A stretch of DNA of 64,000 nucleotides. It comes from Cyathus striatus (Eukaryota; Basidiomycota; Agaricomycetes; Agaricales; Nidulariaceae). The translations under genes were made by a program, and so were the position numbers. How positions within the stretch are numbered: position 1 is the first letter of the stretch; each line of letters starts with the position of its first letter. The stretch spans positions 3,472,001-3,536,000 of the forward strand of contig JAOVFP010000013.1 in assembly GCA_025738555.1 (NCBI GenBank). Direction: 5' to 3'. Under the pieces are notes generated by a model. That model was not told the origin of the DNA, ran no database searches, and saw nothing but the letters and a program-made list of their open reading frames with translations. Positions 1-9,926 of the stretch are shown in pieces.

Positions 1-1573
1 GGGTACTTTGTGCCTGCTGTCATTTCCCTTGCCGTGGTGACGTTCCTGGCATGGATAGTCGTGAGCAGCACCGTGAGCGAAGAAAGTCTTCCCATGATGT
101 TCCATAAACACGGTGCGAGCAAGTTCGCGGTGTGTCTCCAAATGTGCATTTCCGTTATTGTAGTTGCCTGTCCTTGTGCGTTGGGATTGGCCACACCCAC
201 TGCTATTATGGTTGGCACGGGTATTGGAGCACAGAACGGTATTCTTATCAAAGGCGGAAAGGCTCTCGAAGCCAGCAGGAGCATTAAACGTGTCGTCTTG
301 GATAAGACAGGTACTGTCACCATAGGGAAGCTTAGTGTCGTCGGTATGCACTGGGTAGCATCATTGGGTGCTGGGGCTCAAGAACCGTATGGTGGTGATG
401 CTGATCTCGAAGGTTCATGTGCCGACGGGAAGACATCGCGAAGAGATATCATTGCCATGGTTAGCGCAACTGAAGCCCGTTCCGAACACCCTCTTGCAAA
501 GGCGATCGCCACTTCTGGAAAGGAATTACTGGGGGACTCTGCACCCTCAGCTGTAGTCGATCAATTCGAGAGCGTAACGGGGCAAGGTGTCAAGGCAACT
601 TTAACTTGCTCCGGACGCTCCTATACCCTCGTTATTGGAAACTCTGTGTTCGTGACGCGATCCCCTGAAGGTGATGCTGGAGAAGGCGAAGCACACCATT
701 ATATTCCTGCTTCTCTTATCGCATACGAGGCTGAGGAGACCAAGCTGGGCCGAACGATCATTTACGTGGGCCTCATGGAGAAGGGAACCATCCATCCCAC
801 TCCTATTCTTGCAGTATCCCTCTCTGACGGGCCGAAACCATCCAGCCGACACGCCATTCGCGCTCTTCATGCCATGGGCATCGAAGTGAACATGATGACC
901 GGAGATGGGCGTGACTGCTGTAGCTGTGGCTAAGCAAGTTGGTATTCACCCTGACGGCGTGTGGGCCAGTATGAGTCCCACTGGAAAGGCAGCCATGATT
1001 GCAGAGTTTATTGAGAAGTACGGTGATGGTGTAGCGATGGTCGGCGATGGAATTAACGATTCCCCCGCCCTCGTAGCTGCCACCGTCGGCATTGCTCTTA
1101 ACTCTGGAACATCTGTTGCCATCGAGGCGGCAGATATCGTTCTCATGCGGTCCGACCTTTTGGATGTCGTCGCTGCCCTCCATCTATCCCGCAAGATCTT
1201 CTCGGTGATTAGACGCAATCTTCTTTGGGCGTGTATATACAATGTTCTTGGTATACCGCTTGCCATGGGCTTCTTCCTACCCCTCGGTCTGTACATGCAT
1301 CCCATGCTTGCAGGTGCAGCAATGGCATTCTCTAGCGTTAGCGTCGTCACCAGCTCGCTGACACTGAAATGGTGGCGCCGTCCAGCAGATAGTATCATGC
1401 CAGAAGCTGTAGTAGGAAGTGCGTCTGAGAGTGCCCCATGGACCAGTATGTTCCTTGATAGTGCTGGAACTGCATTGGCGAGTGTTAGAGGAATCTTTAG
1501 CGCTAGAAGAGAGGAGTATGGATATAGCCAGCTTCCTGTGGAGATGGAGAGCAGGACAAATTCTGCTGTGTAG
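1..1573 (+). CDS. CCC2: Copper-transporting P1B-type ATPase (CCC2/ATP7-like), 5' partial, one frameshift
   Basis: Copper-pumping P-type ATPase of late-secretory membranes, which would load Cu(I) onto secreted cuproenzymes. The window opens inside the gene, so the metal-binding domains and first membrane helices are missing. Visible in order: a membrane segment, the Cu-site motif CPCALGLATP (about 169-198), the phosphorylation motif DKTGT (about 301), the nucleotide-domain motif SEHPL (about 481), TGDG (about 898), the hinge VGDGINDSPAL (about 1040), then two C-terminal helices with a YN motif and MAFSSVSVVTSS, which are typical of P1B-1 pumps. No intron is seen. The reading frame changes once, from frame 1 to frame 2, at about 905-915, just after TGDG. 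That is a +1 or -2 change and no intron fits. Stop TAG at 1571-1573. It is either a sequencing indel or a recent loss of function. The family is certain; the specific orthologue is likely. Confidence 0.9.
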
Positions 1574-1937
1574 TTGTGTTACTATGTTTTTCGTTCTTTT
1601 TCGTTCTGTTAGTTATATATTTGATCCCCCCACACAGTTCTGGATTATACTCTACCTGTGGAACATTTGCTATGCATTTGATGTCTATTTAAATAGTCAT
1701 TATTCGTTGTATCAGTTTTTCTTAGTACTTAGTAGTAGAATGTAATGTTGAACTTGGTTGTATTTTCACTGAGGATCAGGCAAGGATCAGGTACACTATT
1801 CCGCTTCTGGAAAATGTAATATCGCGACACGAGTCTGACTTCATTTCTCGGCTTGCAATCACAGCAATATAGAACCGGATTATACCCTACTTACATCCCG
1901 ATAACGCATAAATACCCCGGCCTTCACATCTGGTCCT
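1574..1937. other. Intergenic spacer between the copper ATPase and the dynactin-like gene
   Basis: AT-rich 3' flank of the ATPase gene, then the promoter of the next gene on the same strand. It contains TATATATT-like stretches near 1614. No ORF with coding character and no structured RNA was seen. Confidence 0.5.
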
Positions 1938-2984
1938 ATGAGCAGCCACTTGGGCAGCGTATTCCTAGGCGATATTCAGCGTCTCAGGATTCTTTCCACA
2001 CCACCTTCTTCACCACCACCAGTACCAGGAATAGGACACGTCAATTCAAATCACCCACATTCACCGCCTGCTAGTATTTCGGAGGAAATGTCAAAACCGG
2101 CTCCTACATTGTTACCTTCGCCCACATCCCAAGTTATGACGCATCCTGCTGTGATTGATCCAGAGCTGGCTTTGGAATTACGACTGAGGTGGCTCGAGGC
2201 TATTGTGCTGGGCGTTAAGCAGGACGCAAAGGCAAAGGCAAGGGAAGTAGAGCACCTGAGGCACGGCGAAACTCTCGTGAGGCTCGTAGAAGATCTCCAG
2301 AGAAGGTTGAACGCGGTTGTTGAGGGGAACGAGGGACTGAAGAAGTTTATGGACCACTGTAGGTTTCTCTTAGAACGCGTCTGGGTTGACTCTCATTCGG
2401 TTTTAGATGAGCAGCATGATCAGTATTTAACGCCTGCCTTTGCGTTGTCTGGGATACTTCCAGAACCTCCGACGTATGAGAATATGACACCGGAGGAGCT
2501 GGAAGCGTTTATTACTGAGATGGAGCCAGATATACGCGCTGCTGACCGCGATATGCGCGAAATTGAGATTCTCGAGAAGAAAGGCATCACTGAAGCCGGT
2601 CGATTGACAGGTATGTATACTCAAATGCTCATGAGGATCGTATTCTGACGTCGAGTTCAGATTACGAGGTGCTTCAGCCAAGGTTAAACAAACTTTTGGA
2701 TGCACACCATGAAGACCTTGAACTTGCCGCTGCACTAGAAAAACGAATAGCATCTTTGGTGGATAGGCATGCTACCTATGTAGGTTTCACTCTACCCTTC
2801 GCGTGAATGAACGTCGCTAATTCGTTGTCAGGTGGATACACTATCAGAACTCTTCGTGACTTGGGATGATACAGTTACAGAAGCGGAACACAAGGTTATG
2901 ATAATCGAACGCGACCGCGAAGAGAACCGAAGGTTGGGACTTGAAGAAGAGGAAGAAGAGGAAGAAGAGGAAGAAGAAGAATAG
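1938..2984 (+). CDS. Probable dynactin p22/p24 subunit (DCTN3-like), poly-Glu tail
   Basis: Exons 1938-2610, 2661-2779, 2832-2984; 314 aa. Introns are 50 and 52 nt and the frame is kept. An in-frame ATG at 2088 (Met51) is an alternative start; it would remove a Pro/Ser-rich leader. The protein is mostly helical and charged. Its first helix (RLRWLEAIVLG) and the C-terminal segment DTLSELFVTWDD resemble dynactin subunit 3, where a similar KQFVQWDELL stretch follows the last coiled coil. Dynactin p22/p24 sits in the shoulder of the dynein activator complex. The C-terminus is a run of about 13 glutamates encoded by GAA/GAG repeats (2943-2981), prone to slippage. The assignment rests on weak similarity from memory. 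The alternative is an unrelated coiled-coil protein. Confidence 0.7.
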
Positions 2985-3517
2985 GCATTCTGCGTCAATC
3001 TGGAAATCACCACCACCCTACGACTTAATCGTATTAGATGACTGCCACGCGCGAATGAACGCGATATTCAAGTGGCTTGTCAGTCGTTCTTGTACACACT
3101 CTACTGGACATCCCGCTATATTGGAGATAATCCATGGATTGGCGATACAACCAAGCTAGGTTCTTTATGCTTATTGCTCGTCTCAAGTCGAGACCTTGGT
3201 GTATTATTAGCAATGAGCCCACTTACGAGAATATGATAATATGTTTGTAAAACTGGAGTAGTGATAGATCATACAACTTCCCCTTCAACCGCGTACAGAA
3301 TACCAACAACATACAAGAGCTGGAACCAGCCGAGTTCAATGCATTTGGGTCGCCTACTAGGATGTATTATGAGCGACAGCCTGCACATTGCATGGCAGCC
3401 GCATGGTATGGCGGAATGGATCGTAAATGTATTATCATGAGAAATAAAGAGTTATGATAGAACATAGAGTTTACATCCGGTCATTAAAGGGTCATCAGCT
3501 TCGTATGTGAAGCACAT
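2985..3517. other. Convergent intergenic region
   Basis: Lies between the stop codons of the dynactin-like gene (+) and MVP1 (-), so it should hold both 3' UTRs and terminators. Short ORFs here have no coding character. Nothing else was recognised. Confidence 0.5.
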
Positions 3518-6071
3518 TTATTCGAAGGGCATATTTTCCACACGTTCTCCAAGGGATATCCAGTTATTTAGCACCCTTTCTGCAAACTCCTGCTCCTCGC
3601 GGGCAAAGTTCTGCACAGTTTGAGTCATAAGGGTATTCTCGCGATTGTGAAGTACAACACGAAGTTCATGCCACATGCTAACGTCTCATAAGTATCGGAC
3701 TATAATACATTTTAAAAGGCACGCACCAAGCACGGATGAAGACTCGCCGGCTCAGCTGCGCAGCAATGGTAGCTTGATCTTTCTCAATAAGATCTGTGAG
3801 CCGCTGGACATCTTCTTGCCAGCCTTCTTTTTGAGCAACGCGGATTCCATCGAGCTTCACAGAGCTGGTCTCGACTTTCTTCTTTAAGCGTTCCACTTGA
3901 TCTACAGATAGCCGATCATGGCGAATAAAGAGGTCGCGAGTAGCAATATAAAGGTCTCTTTGACTCTAAGAACACAATTGAGACCCAGAAGACGTAACGA
4001 AAACTGAAATTTTACCTTTAAGGCTTCGAGTGTTGTATCAAGTAGGGTGCGAGTCTTAAGAAATGTCAGCCTCAATACAAATGTAGCATATGGTATACTG
4101 TCTTACCCTTGTCTCTGATAATTCCGAGTGACGCTGGGCGTGATTTGCAACCTGACCCAACCCCAGACGAATGCCAGTCGACAATTCACAATCGTCACCC
4201 CTCCAACATGGCTCGCTAACTTCGATAACAGCTCTCAGAGTATTTGTTAATCGTGACAGATCACCCTGTTCTTCCACATGATGCGAGACATGCAATGGTT
4301 TAAACATATCGCGTATTGATTGATTGAGAGATGGAGAAGTTGGTGCAGAAAAGACAGGCGGTGTAAGTCCCGGCAGAGAAGATGTTGTCGACGAAGGGGA
4401 GAAATCAGGCAACGAGAAGTGAGTTGGCAGGTACGCACGTCTAAGGGCTGGAGGTGATCGTACCGCAGCTGCTTCACGCCTTTTTATAATGCGCTCCGCA
4501 AAAATACATATCCTTTGCCACTGCTCGATGAGAGGGTTGAGTCTCGTCCTCACGGTCCTATATCACAACGTAAATCTCCACCGTGAAAAATGGAAGGAAA
4601 CACAGTACACGATCTTGTCTTCAAGGTCGGATGGAATTGTCATTTCTTCAACTTTGTCAACGCGCTTCGAGGCAGATTCTTCATCTAGCGTAACGCTAGC
4701 TTGCTTCCGCCAGTTTTCGAAGGAGGGCTCAGTGAGGAACACCTGCAATATACCGTCCTCTTTCATAATGGGATGGTTTCTAGGCGCAGTGTAAATTTAC
4801 TCGAATACTGAACACCGACAAGTCTTACATCACAAAGTTTATTGCTCTTGCCAGTCCTCTTCTCCGTTGCTCGATAAAATGTTCATCCGCTGGGTATTGA
4901 TTTGAGAGCAGATTCAAGAAAATGAGAATGTGTCCTTACGTCCTATTCTCTTAGGTGGAAGGGCAGGAAATAGTCGGAAAGGGTATCTCCGTGTTAAACA
5001 GTCCCATAGGTAAACAAATTCCGAATATCTTCTAGGAACAGGGGCTCCTCGCTGCCGCCCACGTACAGTAAGTTTAAGGTCATGCTAAGGTCACAAAGTG
5101 ACTTACATCCGATGATATCTCATAAACAGTGTAACGGTTGAGAATAAAGCCTTGTTGGCCAAGTACGCTAACTTTGACCGCTTCCTGGCGTTTCCACCAA
5201 TCTTTCAGCAATCCTGAGCCCGAAAGACCTGACGATGCGCCGTTGGCTAGGCTTCCGCCTGCACCAAATGAGTTAGGGGCCCGTACAGGATTTATGGGAA
5301 ACTGAGGCTGAGCTGTCCACGGATCGTCTGAATACGTTGGTGCACGGATAGTTGCTGCACTATTCTGGCGGTAGTTAGGTAACACAGGGTTGAATGTGGA
5401 GTTTGAATTTTGAAGTCGATCCAAATCCAAAGTGGGCTCAGGCAGAGAGTTTTGGGAAGACAAAGCAGCGACTTGCTCAATACTAACATCTGACGTCTGT
5501 TGTTAGATTTCAAAATGTGCTATAGTTGTAAACATCAATACCTCACCTTTCCCCGCCTGTGCCAATGCGACTAGTGCAAGAGCAACAAAGAACTCAAGTT
5601 TCGATACTCGTGGACGCGAGCTTACGAGGTTAACGATCTATATGTCGTGAATGAACATCGTACGCAGCAAAGCAAGATAAAACACTACTTTATCAATTGT
5701 AGACGCAGGGAGAGAAGAGGTGCTCAAAACGCGTGAAAGAGAATTAACGGATGTTTCTCCAGTATTGTCGGGGTCGACAACTGCAAACGAACGGTGGTAG
5801 ATTGAAGGAACTGTGGCGTCCGCTAGAGAGCAGTTAGAATTTCAAGATCTCCAGATAGCGCGTATATTTGGAGCATACCTATGACATTGCTGAAGACAGA
5901 GCTAGGAGCGTGGGGGATGGGAGTCGGGGCCGGGCTGGGAGTAGAACTCCAAGGGTCAAGACCATCATCATACACGGAAGTTGCGAGCGGGTTGTCGTTA
6001 ACAAAACTTCCTCCAAAACCGGTGTTAGATGAGCCGACATTTCTTTGGGTGGGACGAGGAGCGTTGAACAT
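3518..6071 (-). CDS. MVP1: Sorting nexin Mvp1/SNX8 (PX-BAR)
   Basis: Eleven exons: 6071-5879, 5822-5689, 5637-5547, 5489-5107, 5051-4940, 4889-4829, 4779-4609, 4557-4107, 4054-4016, 3965-3727, 3677-3518; 677 aa, with all ten introns in frame. Domains: a Pro/Asn-rich N-terminus starting MFNAPRPTQRN; an EH/EF-hand-like region (about 65-140, STIDKIVNLVSSRPRVSKLE); a PX domain (about 245-360) with the phosphoinositide-binding core RRYSEFVYLWDCL, PFRLFPALPPKRIG and QRRRGLARAINFV; then a BAR-like helical region (about 370-670). In yeast, Mvp1 works in endosome-to-Golgi retrieval and vacuolar sorting, binding PI3P on endosomes. The start is the Met of MFNAPRP; an in-frame ATG 30 nt upstream (6101) is possible. 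The promoter is interrupted by a transposon whose end is 262 bp from the start codon. Confidence 0.95.
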
Positions 6072-6334
6072 GATCACAGGTATCCTGCAGATTCCAGTCA
6101 AGAACAGCGACGTCCGAGTGACGACTAGAATGCAACAACCCGTGGCTGTGCTGTCATTGGTCCAACGTACCTTCTTGATTGCGCACTGCGCAGAGTCATT
6201 GTCAAGTCATTGTGCTCAGGCTACGGTATTGTCTGGCATGACATTTGTTATTCTCTAGGTTATCGTACCAATGTCATTGTATTTTTAGTTAATACATAGT
6301 ACTGTCCACATTGGTTTATCTACTACAAATATTA

Positions 6335-6430
6335 CAGCTGTTTGCAAAAAGGTTGGCACTCGCGCGCGTGAACAAAATACATTTGTAATAAAATAATAAT
6401 GTGATCGAGCTGCCGCTTTTGGCCAGACTG
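6335..6430 (+). repeat. Left terminal inverted repeat of the mariner element (96 bp)
   Basis: Compared base by base with the reverse complement of 9484-9579 and identical throughout. The outer end is CAGCTG, preceded by the TA target duplication. It contains an alternating CGCGCGCG stretch and an AT-rich core. Beyond base 96 the two arms stay similar for about 10 more bases with mismatches. Confidence 0.95.
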
Positions 6431-6531
6431 AGCACTCTGGAGTCTGGTTGCCGTTGAGATTTCTCTACTCCTAGCTTCTAACCAACCTCTAACCAACCAC
6501 ACACCCCTGGCCAATCTCTGGCACACATAAC

Positions 6532-7496
6532 ATGGGCTACCGTGCCATATCAAATGATGTCAAATGGGCTGCCATTAGGCTATATGAGCACGATAAGCTG
6601 GAGATGGTTGATATATTAGATTGCTTACGCATTAGCCGAAGAACTTTTTCCGGATTCTCAAGCTGTGGAGAGAAACTGGCAACATAATCCATCATACTAC
6701 TGGTCTTCCTGGGCGTCCTCGCATTTTTCATCTTGACGATATCGACTATCTTCTCCGAATTGTCAAACATAGACCAGATTGGTTCTTAGATGAACTTAGA
6801 ACTCTTCTTAGAACCAATCGCTTCATTGCTGCACATTTCACTACCATATTTCGAGCTCTGGAACATGCTGGTGTCTCTCGCAAAAAGTTGAAGAAGATCG
6901 CTACTGAAAGGAACGAGGAACGAAGAGCTGATTTTGTGCGCCGAATGGCTGCCTACACTCCTGAGCAACTTGGCTTTTTAGATGAAGTATTGAAGGATGA
7001 GAGGACCAGTTATAGGCGGTATGGGCGATCACGAAAAGGTACTCGTGCAGTTAAGAAAGGAGTCTTCATACGTGGGCGGCGCTTTTCTGCGGAAGGCCTT
7101 CTTACAATTGATGGGATGATAAGCAACACTGTGGTGGAAGGATCTCTCACAAAGGAAGGATTTCTTCGTTATCTCGAGCATTCAGTCATGCCATTGTGCA
7201 CCCCATTTCCAGGCCCACTGAGCGTTCTCATCATGGACAATGCTCGAATACATCAAGGCCCTGAGATCCGAGAACTATTGGAACTACATGGTGTGCGACT
7301 GGAGTATCTGCCGCCATATTCTCCTGACTTCAACCCGATTGAAGAGGCTTTCTCTAAGGTGAAGGCCTTTATCAGAAGGCATGCAATTCTGATGGCAACC
7401 AATGGTGATGGTATGATTTACGAACTAATGGAAATTATGAACATTATTACAGATGACGATGCATTGGGTTATTTTATGCACTCTGGGTATTGTTAG
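6532..7496 (+). pseudogene. Tc1/mariner (DDE_3-type, DD34E) transposase with a 1-nt frameshift
   Basis: ATG at 6532 opens an N-terminal helix-turn-helix (ISNDVKWAAIRLYEH to LRISRRTF). The frame then moves by -1 at the T-run in ACTTTTTCCGG (6643-6653) and continues as RILKLWRETGN through a second HTH-like region with a GRPR motif to the catalytic domain. Catalytic residues: first Asp in FLDEVLKDERTSYRRYG, second Asp in LIMDNARIHQG, Glu in YSPDFNPIEEAF, with 34 residues between the second Asp and the Glu. Stop at 7494-7496; about 320 aa if the shift is bridged. No intron explains the shift. Either this copy is inactive (a 1-nt deletion), or there is an assembly error, or, less likely, programmed -1 frameshifting on the T-run. 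The rest of the reading frame is intact. Confidence 0.88.
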
Positions 7497-7561
7497 GTTC
7501 TAAATCAATGTATTACTTGTACAAGTCTACTGGTACCAGTGCAATGATTGTGATAGCGGTC

Positions 7562-9382
7562 CTAATTGTCTACTCTTTGTGCCCACGTCTCAACAGCATC
7601 TCTAATATCTGCTATTTCTCCTTCTCTGAACCCCATTTGCCTTAAGCCTGTAACCGTCATGTAGCGAAATCCTGTTGTATTGCGATAGGCATTTTCCGTA
7701 AAGCGAGTATGAATGGCATTTGTAAGCTCATACTGAACACAAAAATCTTGAAGTAGGAGTTTGGGGCCAGCCTTGAATCCCATAGGTATCAAGTTGTCGG
7801 TTGCGACAACTTGAGTTTGAGGCACGGCTGGTGTGTGAGATGGATGTGGTGTTGATTGCTCAGTGATCTGAGGGATGTTGCGTAGAGCACTAAACATATC
7901 ATTTGGTAGGACAAAATTGATCACAGGCAATCCTTGACTGGCTGGAGCAGCTGCCCCTGATTTTTCTTTCGCAGCAGCATTGAGTCGAGCTTGGAGAAGT
8001 GATGATGGTGCTGCTTTGATCGTTACTTCGTCAAAAAGGCGGTGATTTGGGGGAACGTCAAGCGTCGCTGTGGGTACTTCTTTACCAATACTATGAAGCT
8101 ACAATTAACAGTCAATTAGGTGCTGTAATGTAAATTGCAATGTTCAAATGATGCTTACAATTGCAGCGGCCCACTTTTCAAAATGTTCATTTGTGAGTCT
8201 AATATGCTTTCCACCATCAGGAGGAACAAAACAATGTGGCCCAAAGCAACCAGCAGCACTACATTCCCAACGTGCTCGAAGAGCTCGAATATTTTCATTC
8301 ATTGCATAATTCCCATCGAGCTCCTGTGACTTTATCTCCGCCTATCATTCAATGAGCAATCGCAAATCAGTTCATGCTGATAGAAAGGTAAGATTCAATA
8401 CTGCACCTTCGTTTTCTTCTTCTTCTTCTTCCTCTTCTTCTTATCCAACTTCCTTGCGCCCTCATCCTCATCCGTGTCAGTACTACTAGAGATCACTTCC
8501 TTTCGCTTATTCGACCTTCCGGAGTTTTCTTTTTGTGGATTAGAATTCTGAAGGACATCGTAGCATAAGAAAGCAGGTGCCACTGGTTAGCAATTAGCAT
8601 ACAAGCAGTGAAGCACTGCATACCTCTTTGTCCTCATCAATGGAAACTTGCTGATTGACAGTAATCTGAACATTATAAAATGTTCCCATTCGCTTTCCTT
8701 TCGCGAAATCTAGCAGAGATCGGTAATCTTCTTCATTCATGAGTGGAATAGGATTTGGAACAACACTGCGTATGTGATATAAAACCCTATAATTTGAAGT
8801 TGGAACATCTCCAGTCTCGTCTTTGAATAGCGTATTCATAATTTGGATCTTGATTTGATCCTGGAAGTCTAGCCATAACATATCGGCTCTCAAAACCAAG
8901 ACTCGGTTCTCGGCTTCACGTTTTCCTTTTGGTTTTGCAAGTTCTTTTAACGAAAACAGTGCCAGTGAGTAAGTTATTTTGTTGTCAGCGGTTTTAGTAC
9001 GAGTATCTGATGTTTCAGCAGTAGCTATGAGTAACCTGTCAGTTGCCTTCAATATGAATAACATCCAGAACAGACTGAGACTAGTATTCTTTTTCGGACG
9101 TCCAGGTCGTCTCTTTTCAGGAATGGGACTCTCAGCCTCTATATCAGACTCCTCTAAGCCGTTCTCAGCATCACTCCAACCCCCCCAGCACCTAGAGTCA
9201 ACAGTGTTCTCTCCTGATGTAAAATGTTGAGTAATTGGAGGTGTTGCATCATCCGGTAAGAAAAGATCATGGTCCGCAGCCAGTTGGCACATATGTGAAA
9301 GAAGATCCAGCCCTGAGGTACCAATGCGGCTGGCGTTGGCGAGTGCGGTAGATGTAGAACTATTAAGACGCTTGGAGGGCAT
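7562..9382 (-). CDS. Transposon passenger protein with AT-hook, of unknown function
   Basis: Exons 9382-8624, 8547-8407, 8341-8159, 8098-7562; 539 aa; introns 76, 65 and 60 nt, all in frame. It lies entirely inside the mariner element. I do not recognise a named family. Features: Ser/Thr-rich start MPSKRLNSSTSTALANAS; an acidic stretch; an AT-hook-like RRPGRPKKN (about 91-99), which suggests minor-groove binding; an alpha/beta-looking region to 253; a Ser/Asp patch followed by a run of Lys (KKKRKKKKKK, about 290-299), probably a nuclear signal; a Cys/His cluster CSAAGCFGPHCF (Cys 327, 332, 337), possibly metal-binding; and a C-terminal helical segment (about 450-539) that reads like a small SAM-type fold (LLQDFCVQYELT to GFREGEIADIRDAVETWA). 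It could be an accessory DNA-binding transposition protein or captured cargo. The intact splicing and frame suggest it is or was expressed. Confidence 0.75.
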
Positions 9383-9483
9383 GTTTATAAGAACAATAAT
9401 ATATATATGAGCAGGAGACAGCTATACAGGTCATAAAGTGTGGGGTGAACAAAGGTAGAACGAGTCTCTACCGGAGAGCGCTA

Positions 9484-9579
9484 CAGTCTGGCCAAAAGCG
9501 GCAGCTCGATCACATTATTATTTTATTACAAATGTATTTTGTTCACGCGCGCGAGTGCCAACCTTTTTGCAAACAGCTG
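9484..9579 (-). repeat. Right terminal inverted repeat of the mariner element (96 bp)
   Basis: Exact reverse complement of 6335-6430. It is followed by the TA target duplication at 9580-9581. The passenger gene starts about 100 bp inside this end, so its promoter may lie partly within the repeat. Confidence 0.95.
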
Positions 9580-9926
9580 TAATTCAACTGAGTTCGTGAT
9601 GTTCTTTTGCTGGAGCCACGGCGTCATATCACACTGTAGCGTAACAGAATCAAGTCTACTTCATACTTCACTTGAAGGGTAGATATGTTCTAATGTGCCC
9701 AGAATGTGCCGCAGTCTTCTACTCAGGCCGTATAGGATGTTTCTGGACGTCCTCCGCAGCGCCACCTTGAGATAATCTCGATACACAGGTTTAGAGATAA
9801 TTAGTAATATACGTATTCTTTCCAAATGTCTCCTCCAGAAAGCAGTACTCTTATATACAAAAACTACACCTGGGAATGCACCACTAGCTAGTGTTTAAAC
9901 CATCTGTCTCCTCAGAAACGAATCCT
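9580..9926. other. Spacer between the transposon and the PMT4 stop codon
   Basis: Host DNA expected to contain the PMT4 3' UTR on the minus strand. No ORF, repeat or RNA gene was recognised. Confidence 0.5.

Larger units (their letters stand above)
6335..9579. mobile_element. Tc1/mariner-superfamily DNA transposon, 3245 bp, with a passenger gene
   Basis: Bounded by identical 96-bp inverted repeats (6335-6430 and 9484-9579) that begin CAGCTGTTTGCAAAAAGG. It is flanked on both sides by TA (6333-6334 and 9580-9581), the target duplication expected of Tc1/mariner/IS630 elements. Inside are a plus-strand DD34E transposase (6532-7496, one frameshift) and, on the opposite strand, a spliced four-exon gene of 539 aa (7562-9382). 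The genes are convergent with a 65-nt gap. Perfectly matching long repeats suggest a recent insertion. The element sits between the MVP1 promoter and the PMT4 3' end. Confidence 0.92.

Noticed and set aside
2828..3016. Minus-strand ORF with a long serine run
   Set aside because: It is the antisense of the poly-Glu microsatellite of the dynactin-like gene.
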